The notes under the pieces were generated by a model. The model was not told the origin of the DNA, made no database searches, and saw only the letters and a list, made by a program, of their open reading frames with translations. Shown piece after piece: positions 25,099-32,156 of a stretch of DNA of 64,000 bases. Source of the stretch: Agromyces sp. S2-1-8 (lineage in GTDB: Bacteria > Actinomycetota > Actinomycetes > Actinomycetales > Microbacteriaceae). The position numbers and the translations under genes are program-made. Positions within the stretch are counted from its first letter, which is position 1, and the number at the start of each line of letters is the position of its first letter. The stretch is from the NCBI RefSeq assembly GCF_021129215.1, contig NZ_JAJOLP010000001.1, positions 496,001 to 560,000 on the forward strand, in the 5' to 3' direction.

Positions 25099-26660
25099 GC
25101 CGGGTCGTCGTCATCGGCGCCGGCATCGCCGGGCTCGCCACCGCCGCCCTCCTCGCGCGCGACGGCCACGACGTGACGGTGCACGAGGCGCGCGACGCGA
25201 TCGGCGGGCGGGCCGGCCGGTGGGAGGCAGGGGACTTCCGCTTCGACACCGGTCCGTCCTGGTACCTGATGCCCGAGGTCTTCGAGCACTTCTTCCGGCT
25301 CATGGGCACGAGCACCGAGGCGCAGCTCGACCTCGTGCGCCTCGAGCCGGGGTACCGCGTGTTCTTCGAGCACGATTCCGCGCCGCTCGACCTGCACGCC
25401 GACCGACGGCGGGCGACCGCCGTGTTCGAGTCGATCGAACCGGGTGCCGGCGTCGAGCTCGAGCGGTACCTCGACTCGGCCGGGTCGACCGCGCGCCTCG
25501 CCGTCGACCACTTCCTCTACAACGACTTCTCCTCACCCGCGTCCATTGCGGCCCGCCCGGTGCTCCGCCATGCCGGGCGCCTGGGGCGTCTGCTCTTCCA
25601 ACCGCTCGACCGCTTCATCGCCCGGCGCTTCCGCGACCCGCGGCTCCGCCAGATCCTGGGCTACCCGGCGGTCTTCCTCGGCACGTCCCCGGCGGCTGCG
25701 CCGAGCATGTACCACCTCATGAGCCACTTCGACCTCGACGACGGCGTGCTCTACCCGCGCGGCGGGTTCGGCGAGCTCATCGATCGCGTGGCGGCCCTCG
25801 CCCAGGAAGCCGGCGCCCGCGTGGTGACCGGTTCCCGGGTGACGGGCATCGTCGTGGAAGACGGAACGGCACGAGGCATCCGCGTGCTCGACGCCCGCGG
25901 CCTGCCGCGCGTGGAGGCGGCCGACCTCGTGGTCTCGGCGGCCGACCTGCACCACACCGAGACCGCCCTCCTCGCGCCCGAGCACCGAAGCCGGTCGGCC
26001 GCGTCGTGGCGGCGCGCCGACCCCGGTCCCGGAGCCGTCCTCGTGATGCTCGGCGTCCGCGGGCGCCTGCCGCAGCTGCTGCACCACAACCTGCTCTTCA
26101 CCGCCGACTGGCAGGACAACTTCGCGCGCATCTTCGGCCCGTCGCCGTCGGTACCCGACCCGGCGTCGTTGTACGTGTGCCGGCCGAGCGCCACCGACGC
26201 CTCGGTCGCCCCGGCCGGCGACGAGAACCTGTTCGTGCTGGTGCCGGTGCCGGCCGACCCGCGCCTCGGCCGCGGGGGCGTCGACGGCGGAGGGGACCCC
26301 GCGATCGAACGGGTCGCCGACGCCGCGATCGCGCAGATCGCGGCATGGACGGGCATCGAGGACCTCGCCGACCGCATCCTGGTCCGCAGGACCGTCGGAC
26401 CCGGCGACTTCGCGGACGAACTCAACTCGTGGCGAGGCTCGGCGCTCGGGCCGGCGCACGTGCTGCGGCAGAGCGCGTTCCTACGCGGTCGGACGGCGTC
26501 GAAGAAGGTCCGCGGGCTCTACTTCGCCGGGGCCACGACGGTGCCCGGGATCGGCCTGCCGATGTGCCTCATCAGCGCGGAGCTCGTCGCCAAGGCCGTG
26601 CGCGGCGAGCGCGGCGCCGCGCGCCTGCCGGAGCCGCAGGGCGGGCGGGTGCCCGCATGA
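25095..26660 (+). CDS. crtI: phytoene desaturase (lycopene-forming)
   Basis: The protein has 521 aa and is FAD-dependent. Stepwise it desaturates phytoene to lycopene. The N-terminal dinucleotide fold is VVVIGAGIAGLATAALLARDGHDVTVHEA, then GGRAGRW and FDTGPSWYLMPEVFEHFF. The C-terminal FAD contact is GLYFAGATTVPGIGLPMCLISAELVAKAV. The GTG start at 25095 overlaps the crtB stop (GTGA). The usual lycopene product is supported by the downstream lycopene elongase and cyclase genes. Confidence 0.96.
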   Translation: MSRVVVIGAGIAGLATAALLARDGHDVTVHEARDAIGGRAGRWEAGDFRFDTGPSWYLMPEVFEHFFRLMGTSTEAQLDLVRLEPGYRVFFEHDSAPLDLHADRRRATAVFESIEPGAGVELERYLDSAGSTARLAVDHFLYNDFSSPASIAARPVLRHAGRLGRLLFQPLDRFIARRFRDPRLRQILGYPAVFLGTSPAAAPSMYHLMSHFDLDDGVLYPRGGFGELIDRVAALAQEAGARVVTGSRVTGIVVEDGTARGIRVLDARGLPRVEAADLVVSAADLHHTETALLAPEHRSRSAASWRRADPGPGAVLVMLGVRGRLPQLLHHNLLFTADWQDNFARIFGPSPSVPDPASLYVCRPSATDASVAPAGDENLFVLVPVPADPRLGRGGVDGGGDPAIERVADAAIAQIAAWTGIEDLADRILVRRTVGPGDFADELNSWRGSALGPAHVLRQSAFLRGRTASKKVRGLYFAGATTVPGIGLPMCLISAELVAKAVRGERGAARLPEPQGGRVPA

Positions 26661-26992
26661 GCTTCGCCTACCTCGGTGCGCTCGCCGCGAGCATCGCGTG
26701 CCTGGCGCTCGTCGACGTGCGGTTCCGCCTCGTCTTCGCCGCCCCCGGTCGGTCGCGACGCGCGGCCGTGGTGGTCGCCGCGGGCGTGGCGTTCTTCCTC
26801 GCATGGGATCTCGCGGGCATCGCGCTCGGCATCTTCCATCGGGCTGAGAACGCGGTGAGCACTGGCGTGCTGCTCGCCCCCGAGCTGCCGATCGAGGAAC
26901 TCGTGTTCCTCGCGTTCCTCGCGTACCTGACGCTCGTGCTGTACACGGTGGCGCTGCGCTTCGCCTCGACGCGGGAGGATCGCCGACGATGA
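26657..26992 (+). CDS. crtYe: C50 carotenoid epsilon-cyclase subunit Ye-like
   Basis: The protein has 111 aa and three predicted helices. The conserved PELPIEELVFLAFLAYLTL contains the acidic pair typical of heterodimeric lycopene cyclases. In Corynebacterium, CrtYe and CrtYf together cyclise the C50 precursor flavuxanthin. Four-base overlaps on both sides support equal synthesis with its partner. The assignment rests on family and gene order; Yg/Yh-type (gamma) cyclases look similar, so ring type is uncertain. Confidence 0.88.
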   Translation: MSFAYLGALAASIACLALVDVRFRLVFAAPGRSRRAAVVVAAGVAFFLAWDLAGIALGIFHRAENAVSTGVLLAPELPIEELVFLAFLAYLTLVLYTVALRFASTREDRRR

Positions 26993-27294
26993 CCTATCTC
27001 GTGCTCTCGGCGGCGTTCCTGGCCGCAGCGATCGCCGTCGCCGCCGTCGGGGCACCGCGCGCTCCCCGACGGCACTGGGAGGCGGTCCTGGCGAGCGGCG
27101 GCATCCTCGTCGTGCTGACCGTCCTCTTCGACTCCGTCATGATCGCCGCCGGGCTCTTCGACTACGGCGACGCGCACATCTGGGGGGTGCGCATCTGGCT
27201 CGCCCCGGTCGAGGACCTCGCCTACCCGATCGCCGGCGTGCTGCTGCTCAGCGGGCTCTGGAACCTCCTCGACGGGCCTCGCCATGCGCGCTGA
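26989..27294 (+). CDS. crtYf: C50 carotenoid epsilon-cyclase subunit Yf-like
   Basis: The protein has 101 aa and three predicted helices. The key segment is GVRIWLAPVEDLAYPIAGVLLLSGLW; PxED is the acidic motif of the second cyclase subunit. It probably pairs with the preceding protein in the membrane. It starts within the crtYe stop (ATGA), and its last 11 bases overlap the crtEb start. Confidence 0.88.
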   Translation: MTYLVLSAAFLAAAIAVAAVGAPRAPRRHWEAVLASGGILVVLTVLFDSVMIAAGLFDYGDAHIWGVRIWLAPVEDLAYPIAGVLLLSGLWNLLDGPRHAR

Positions 27295-28171
27295 CGTCCG
27301 CCGGCGCGGCGCCTTCGCCGATCTCGTCACCGCGTCGCGGCCGCTCAGCTGGGTGAACACGGCGTACCCGTTCGCCGCGGCGTACCTGCTCACGACTCGC
27401 GAGGTCGATGCCGCATTCGTCGTCGGCACGCTCTTCTTCCTCGTGCCGTACAACCTCGCGATGTACGGGGTGAACGACGTCTTCGACTACGCGTCGGATG
27501 CCGCGAACCCGCGCAAGGGGGGCGCTGAGGGCGCGCTGCTCGTGCCCGGACGCCACCGGCTGACGATCATCGCGGCGATCACGGCCTGCCTGCCGTTCGT
27601 CGTGGTGCTCGTGCTGCTCGGCGGTCTCGCGGCGTCGGCGGTGCTCGCGGCGTGCCTGTTCGCCGTCGCGGCGTATTCGGTTCCGGGCCTCCGCTTCAAG
27701 GAGGTGCCCGGGCTCGATTCGCTCACCTCGAGCGTGCACTTCGTCGGGCCCGCCGTCTACGGGCTCGTCCTGGCAGGGGCCGCGTTCACGCCACCGCTCG
27801 TCGCCCTGCTCCTCGCGTTCCTGGCGTGGGGCGTCGCGAGCCACGCCTTCGGAGCCGTGCAGGACATCGTGCCCGACCGGGCGGGCGGAATCGCCTCGAT
27901 CGCCACGGCGATGGGGGCGCGCCGCACCGTTCGCCTCGCGATCGCGCTGTGGGCGGTCGCCGGGGTGCTCATGCTCACGACGTCGTGGCCGGGCCCGCTC
28001 GCCGCGGTGCTCGTCGTGCCCTACATCGTGGCGGCGGCCCCCTTCGTCGACGTCACCGACGCGACGTCGGGCCGTGCGAACGCGGGGTGGAAGCGGTTCC
28101 TCGGCATCAACTACGCCGTCGGCTTCGTCGTGACGCTGCTGCTGATCTGGTACGCCGCGATCACGCCGTGA
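27284..28171 (+). CDS. crtEb: lycopene elongase (UbiA prenyltransferase)
   Basis: The protein has 295 aa and eight or so predicted helices. The first Asp-rich motif is NDVFDYASD and the second is in AVQDIVPDRAGGIASIAT, as in UbiA prenyltransferases. The Corynebacterium and Micrococcus homologues add C5 units to lycopene to give C45/C50 carotenoids. Final position after crtYe/crtYf matches decaprenoxanthin clusters. The ATG at 27284 lies within crtYf. The 3' end overlaps the convergent GntR gene by 11 bp. Confidence 0.93.
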   Translation: MRADVRRRGAFADLVTASRPLSWVNTAYPFAAAYLLTTREVDAAFVVGTLFFLVPYNLAMYGVNDVFDYASDAANPRKGGAEGALLVPGRHRLTIIAAITACLPFVVVLVLLGGLAASAVLAACLFAVAAYSVPGLRFKEVPGLDSLTSSVHFVGPAVYGLVLAGAAFTPPLVALLLAFLAWGVASHAFGAVQDIVPDRAGGIASIATAMGARRTVRLAIALWAVAGVLMLTTSWPGPLAAVLVVPYIVAAAPFVDVTDATSGRANAGWKRFLGINYAVGFVVTLLLIWYAAITP

Positions 28172-28916
28172 CGTCGGAACCGTCGATCTGGCCGAGCAGC
28201 AGGTCGGTCGAGTGCCCGAGATGCTCGCGCATCGCCTCGGGACCCTGCGCCTGGATCTCGACGAGGAGCTCGCGATGCTCGTCGATGATGGCCTCGAGCG
28301 TGTAGTGCGGGCGCACGTGCAGCAGGAACAGCAGCAGCTCGCTGCCGAGCGCGTCATGGGCCTCGATGATGCGCGGGCTCGCCGACGCGGCGACGATCGC
28401 GCGGTGGAAGTCGGCGTGGAGCCGTTCGACCTCGAGCCAGTCGACGTCCCCGTCCGCCGGTCGAGCAGCGCCCGACGCCGGAGGACGTGCATCGAGGCCC
28501 GCGATCGCATGCGACTCGGCTTCAGGACGTTCGCCGCGCTCGCTCGTCAACCCGCTCAGCCGCTCGAGCACGTCGACCGCCGGCGCCAGCAGCTCGTCAG
28601 GCCACGTGTCGCCGTACCGCTCGGCGATGATGCGCACCGCCTCGCCCTCGAGGGCGGCGCGCAGCTGCTGCAGCGCCCGGATCTCATCGCGATCGAAGCT
28701 GACGACCCGCACGCCGCGGTACGGCTGGGCCTCGGCGAGGCGCTCGGCCACGAGCCGCTGGAACGCCGAGCGCACCGTGTGCCGCGAGACCCCGTGGCGC
28801 TCGGCCTGCGCCTCCTCGCGCAACGGCGAGCCGAGCGCGATCGCCCCGCTCAGGATCTCCGAGCGGATCGCGTCGGCGACCCGCTCGACGGCGGTGTCCG
28901 CTGAGGACGTCGTCAC
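28161..28916 (-). CDS. GntR family regulator (FCD domain) with repeat-derived insert
   Basis: The protein is ~251 aa from GTG 28916. An upstream ATG at 28976 would overlap the next gene, so the shorter start is preferred. The winged helix is VERVADAIRSEILSGAIALGSPLREEAQAERHGVSRHTVRSAFQRLVAERL. The C-terminal helical FCD-like ligand domain contains HADFHRAIVAASASPRI and HVRPHYTLEAIIDEHRELL. Between these lies an unusual ~35-residue insert, part of which (GLDARPPASGAARPAD) is encoded by the 41-bp dispersed repeat. The ligand and target are unknown. The gene converges on crtEb, so direct control of it is not implied. Confidence 0.85.
   Translation of the reverse strand: MTTSSADTAVERVADAIRSEILSGAIALGSPLREEAQAERHGVSRHTVRSAFQRLVAERLAEAQPYRGVRVVSFDRDEIRALQQLRAALEGEAVRIIAERYGDTWPDELLAPAVDVLERLSGLTSERGERPEAESHAIAGLDARPPASGAARPADGDVDWLEVERLHADFHRAIVAASASPRIIEAHDALGSELLLFLLHVRPHYTLEAIIDEHRELLVEIQAQGPEAMREHLGHSTDLLLGQIDGSDVTA
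28454..28494. repeat. dispersed 41-bp REP-like repeat, copy B (coding)
   Basis: This copy matches 14177-14217 at 37 of 41 positions, but lies inside the GntR gene and is translated in frame as part of an insertion absent from typical FCD domains. Confidence 0.75.
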
Positions 28917-28942
28917 CGGTGCCGGCCCGCTTCTCGCACCGC

Positions 28943-29257
28943 TCAGTCGCCGAGCTTCGATCGCACGACGAGCCACACGAGGCCGCCCACGGCGGCGGCG
29001 ACGCCGACGGCGGCCGCGATCGCGACCCCGGGCTGCTCGTCGTAGAACGCCTTGAGCGACAGCTTCGCCCGGTCGACCCGGATGCCGACCTGCTTCGGCA
29101 CGTTGAGCTTGTCTTCGAGGGCGTCGAGGGTGCGGGCGAACTCGTCGCGCGCCTGCCGGGAGGCGACCCGCGCCTGCACCCGGGTGAGGTTGCGCTCGCG
29201 CTGCGCGGACTCGCGCTTCGAGGGGCGGGGTGCGTCAGTAGCGGCGGTCATAGTCAC
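28943..29257 (-). CDS. DUF3618-like small membrane protein
   Basis: The protein has 104 aa. The basic N-terminal half has RDEFARTLDALEDKLNVPKQ, a segment typical of DUF3618 proteins. One C-terminal transmembrane helix follows (GVAIAAAVGVAAAVGGLVWLVV). The GTG at 29257 follows AAGGG; ATG 29251 is possible. It overlaps the end of the holin-like gene by 23 bp and forms a three-gene envelope set with the next two genes. Function unknown. Confidence 0.78.
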   Translation of the reverse strand: MTMTAATDAPRPSKRESAQRERNLTRVQARVASRQARDEFARTLDALEDKLNVPKQVGIRVDRAKLSLKAFYDEQPGVAIAAAVGVAAAVGGLVWLVVRSKLGD

Positions 29258-29642
29258 CCGTTCCCTTCAGGGCGTCGAGGTCGGCCTTGAGGCTCTCGAC
29301 CGATTCGAGAGGCTCGGAGCCCCGCTGGAAGTTCACGATGCCGATCCACACGAGCACGGCGATGACGAGCACGAGCACGCCCGACACGACGAGCGCGGCC
29401 GCCCACGCCGGCATCACGAGCGCGAGCGCGAAGATCGCCGCGGCGAGCAGGGTGAAGATCAGGAAGGGCAGCACGATGAGCGCCACCACGAAGAAGCCCG
29501 AGCCGATGCCGAAGTGCTTGACCTTGTAGGTCACCTCGGCCTTGATCTGGTCGATCTCGGCCCGCACGAGGTTCGAGATCGTGTCGGGCAGTTCGCCGAT
29601 CAGCGTGAAGAGCGAGCGTTCGTCGTTCGTCGGTGCGGCCAT
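29235..29642 (-). CDS. phage holin-like (Actinobacteriophage holin superfamily III type) membrane protein
   Basis: The protein has 135 aa. The N-terminal amphipathic segment SLFTLIGELPDTISNLVRAEIDQIKAEV is characteristic of PF07332-type proteins. Two long helices follow at roughly residues 50-75 and 80-105. Despite the name, these are common chromosomal actinobacterial envelope proteins rather than evidence of prophage, and no phage genes lie nearby. Function unknown. Confidence 0.8.
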   Translation of the reverse strand: MAAPTNDERSLFTLIGELPDTISNLVRAEIDQIKAEVTYKVKHFGIGSGFFVVALIVLPFLIFTLLAAAIFALALVMPAWAAALVVSGVLVLVIAVLVWIGIVNFQRGSEPLESVESLKADLDALKGTGDYDRRY

Positions 29643-29660
29643 CGCGCGGTCGCCTCCCGT

Positions 29661-30119
29661 CTAGGAATCGGATGCCGCGGGCTTGCCGCCGCGCGACGTG
29701 GTGCGTTTCGGCGCGGGCTTCGACGGCTTCGCCGCCCCCTCTGCGACCTCGGCGGCCGAGTCGATCGCGTCGCTCAGCGTGTCGGCGACCCCGTCGACCG
29801 CCGACTTCGCAGCCTTCGCACCGTCGGACACGCCGCGCTTGGCCTTCGCGGCGGCATCGCCGACGTCGGTCTTGGTGGCGCCGGACCCGCGCGTGGCATT
29901 GCCGATGAACGACTTCACGCCGTCGAGCACCGAGTCGGAGAGATCGCCCACCTTCGAGGCCGCGAAGCCCTTCACCTGGTCGACGCCCTGCTGCACCGCC
30001 GGCGTGTTCCACACGCCCTCTGCGGCCCGCTTGATCTGCTCGTACCGCTCTCGACCGGCCCGCGTGCCGAGCACGTAGCCGACGCCCAGCCCTACGACGA
30101 AGAGGATCTTGCCCTTCAT
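29661..30119 (-). CDS. YtxH-like membrane-tethered helical protein
   Basis: The protein is ~152 aa from ATG 30119; a GTG two codons upstream is also possible. One N-terminal helix, KILFVVGLGVGYVLGTRAGRERYEQI, has the GxxxGYxxGxRAGR pattern common to YtxH-like proteins. A long Ala/Lys-rich amphipathic region and a basic tail follow. It is probably the first gene of the three-gene envelope operon. Homologues are often general-stress induced; that is family knowledge, not seen here. Confidence 0.78.
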   Translation of the reverse strand: MKGKILFVVGLGVGYVLGTRAGRERYEQIKRAAEGVWNTPAVQQGVDQVKGFAASKVGDLSDSVLDGVKSFIGNATRGSGATKTDVGDAAAKAKRGVSDGAKAAKSAVDGVADTLSDAIDSAAEVAEGAAKPSKPAPKRTTSRGGKPAASDS

Positions 30120-30375
30120 GTGCACCCCGTCTTCCCCCGCTGATCCGCCCACAGCGACCCCTCCAGCGTAGACCCCGCACCGAGGCGCGCAAGGGGGTTG
30201 CGTCGAAATATTCCGTTCCGGCTATGCGATCGGGCCTCGTTCGGACGTCAACTGCCTGCCCGCCCTCGCGACGTCGCAGCGCCCGTGCACGTGAACGCGT
30301 CTCGGTGGTCGGTTCGATGCGTGCAACACTTGGGCGACTCCCGGCCATGTTCATGATGAGAGCAGGGAGAAGCCC

Positions 30376-30987
30376 ATGGATCAGGATCTGGATCGCCGAC
30401 TGAAGTACGCCGATCCTGCGCGACCGACTCCGGTCGCGCTCGACGCGGTGATCGACGAGCTCGCGGCTCAGTCGGTTTCCCGACGACGTCGCTGGTGGCT
30501 GCCCGTCATCACACTCTGCGGAGGGCTCGCGCTCGCCGGCGGGCTCGCGGCCGCGACCGATCTCGACACGTACCTGCTCTCGGTACCGCCGTTCTCGACC
30601 CTCACTGACGGAGCGATGCGCCCGATGTCGGGACTTCCGTATGTTTCTGTCGGCGAAACGGATCGTGGCGAGCAATGCGCGCTCTACCTCGACCTCGAGG
30701 GTCTCACCGATGATGAGTTCACTGCGGTGAGCGACTACTGGGCGACAGCCGACTCCGAGGCATTCGCGACGAGCATCGGGAGCCGACTCGGCGTTGTGCC
30801 GACGACGGACGACAAGGAATGGAAGGCGATCCAGGATCAGATCATTCACGACCTCGACGAGGTGGTGCCCGGCATCGTCTGGGGGACGGCGCCACCGAAC
30901 CAGCCGTTCAGTCATGGTGAGCCGCACCTCGGCGCGATCAGCCGGGTGTGCACGGACGATCTCGATGCGCTGGAGTACCGCGGATGA
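30376..30987 (+). CDS. single-pass membrane protein coupled to sigma factor, candidate anti-sigma
   Basis: The protein has 203 aa and is not recognised by family. A short cytosolic N-terminus ends in SRRRRWW. One transmembrane helix follows (residues ~42-60), then a ~140-residue extracytoplasmic domain with two cysteines (GEQCALYL, SRVCTDDL) that could form a disulfide. GGAGAAG precedes the ATG. The stop overlaps the sigma-factor start (ATGA). One membrane protein coupled to an ECF sigma suggests a sensor or anti-sigma role, but no HxxxCxxC zinc motif is visible and the cytosolic part is short. Confidence 0.75.
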   Translation: MDQDLDRRLKYADPARPTPVALDAVIDELAAQSVSRRRRWWLPVITLCGGLALAGGLAAATDLDTYLLSVPPFSTLTDGAMRPMSGLPYVSVGETDRGEQCALYLDLEGLTDDEFTAVSDYWATADSEAFATSIGSRLGVVPTTDDKEWKAIQDQIIHDLDEVVPGIVWGTAPPNQPFSHGEPHLGAISRVCTDDLDALEYRG

Positions 30988-31493
30988 CCGCGGACTCCAC
31001 GGTGATACGGCGACTGCAGGGCCGGGTCGAGTGCGTGGTGCGACGTGAAGCACCGGCGCTGCTCGCGTACTTCGAGCGACGCTGTCCGTACGAGGAAGCG
31101 CCGGATCTCCTCGGTGAGACCCTGCTCGTCGCTTGGCGACGCGCAGACGTCCTCCCCGACGATGACCAGGAAGCGCGCATGTGGCTGTACGGAATCGCCC
31201 GGCGGGTGCTCGGCACCAGCCGCCGAGGTCGAGTTCGGCGACAAGCGCTCATGGACCGCCTGCGGGACCAGGCACTCACCGACGGCACCCACGTGCCAGC
31301 ACGCGACGACGATGTCCACCGAGCCCTCGGGGCCCTCGCGCCCCTGGATGCCGAGATCATCCGGCTCCACCACTGGGACGGATTCAGCTTGGCAGAAATC
31401 GCTCGCCACCTCGGCCGGCCCGCCGGCACCATCCGCAGCCGCTACAGTCGCGCACGCGCCACGCTGCGTCTCGCTCTGGACGACGCGCCGTAG
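30984..31493 (+). CDS. ECF-type RNA polymerase sigma factor
   Basis: The protein has 169 aa. Region 2 includes FERRCPYEEAPDLLGETLLVAWRRADVLPDDDQEARMWLYGIARRVL, with the DLxxET and WLYxIARR signatures. Region 4 is LDAEIIRLHHWDGFSLAEIARHLGRPAGTIRSRYSRARATLRLAL, a helix-turn-helix for -35 recognition. The start at ATG 30984 overlaps the preceding stop. Having the membrane gene first is the reverse of the common sigma-then-anti-sigma order. Confidence 0.9.
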   Translation: MTADSTVIRRLQGRVECVVRREAPALLAYFERRCPYEEAPDLLGETLLVAWRRADVLPDDDQEARMWLYGIARRVLGTSRRGRVRRQALMDRLRDQALTDGTHVPARDDDVHRALGALAPLDAEIIRLHHWDGFSLAEIARHLGRPAGTIRSRYSRARATLRLALDDAP

Positions 31494-31573
31494 CGCGAGG
31501 CCCGACCTGTTCACGACGTCGCGGGCGCAGCCTCGTCGTTGTTCCGGCCGCGGTGCTCGTCGGCGCGCGCCTC

Positions 31574-31579
31574 TAGACT
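31574..31579 (+). promoter_or_regulatory. -10 element of GNAT gene, leaderless
   Basis: TAGACT with 7 nt to the ATG at 31587; no ribosome-binding site upstream. Confidence 0.6.
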
Positions 31580-31586
31580 CCCTCGC

Positions 31587-32147
31587 ATGACCCGACGCAC
31601 CGCCCGCCTGCTCCTCGACGAGACGGTCGCCGCCGACCTCGGGCCGCTCCACGAGATCTACGGCGACGAGCGCACGTGGCGGCACCTGCCGTCGGGCCGG
31701 CACGCCGGCCTCGACGAGACGAGGCGGGTGCTCGACCGCTGGCTCACCGATTGGCGCACCGTCGGCTTCGCTGCGTGGACGGTGCGCACCGCAGCCGACC
31801 CGTCGACGGTGATCGGGCACGGCGGCTGTGCGGTTCGGGGTGGGGCGACGACCGGCGGCGCCTTCTGGAACCTCGGCTACCGATTCCGGCCCGAGGCGCA
31901 CGGGCAGGGGTACGCGACCGAGCTCTCGCTCGCCGCCGTCGAGGACGCCCGTGCGCATCGGCCCGAGCTGCCCGTCGTCGCCTACCTGCTCGAGCACAAC
32001 CTCGCCTCGGCGCGCGTCGCCGAGAAGGTCGGGCTCGCACTCCGCCACCGCGCGCCCGACGCGGGCAACCCCGACGCGTCGGCGATCCGGCTGGTCTACT
32101 CCGACCGCGAGCTCACGGCCGAGCAGCTCGCGGCGACCCTCGCCTGA
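31587..32147 (+). CDS. GNAT N-acetyltransferase (RimJ/RimL-like)
   Basis: The protein has 186 aa. It begins TRRTARLLLDETVAADLGPLHEIY, as RimJ/RimL-type enzymes do. The acetyl-CoA loop is RPEAHGQGYATELSLAAVEDA (Q/R-x-x-G-x-A/G), and YLLEHNLASARVAEKVGL is the usual C-terminal motif. The substrate is unknown. The gene converges on cgoX with only ~10 bp between them. Confidence 0.85.
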   Translation: MTRRTARLLLDETVAADLGPLHEIYGDERTWRHLPSGRHAGLDETRRVLDRWLTDWRTVGFAAWTVRTAADPSTVIGHGGCAVRGGATTGGAFWNLGYRFRPEAHGQGYATELSLAAVEDARAHRPELPVVAYLLEHNLASARVAEKVGLALRHRAPDAGNPDASAIRLVYSDRELTAEQLAATLA

Positions 32148-32156
32148 GCGGCCGCG

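Noticed and set aside
28943-30119. Possible prophage remnant because of a holin-like protein
   Set aside because: Holin superfamily III-like, DUF3618 and YtxH-like genes are ordinary chromosomal envelope genes in actinobacteria. No phage structural, lysis or integrase gene is near and codon usage is native.
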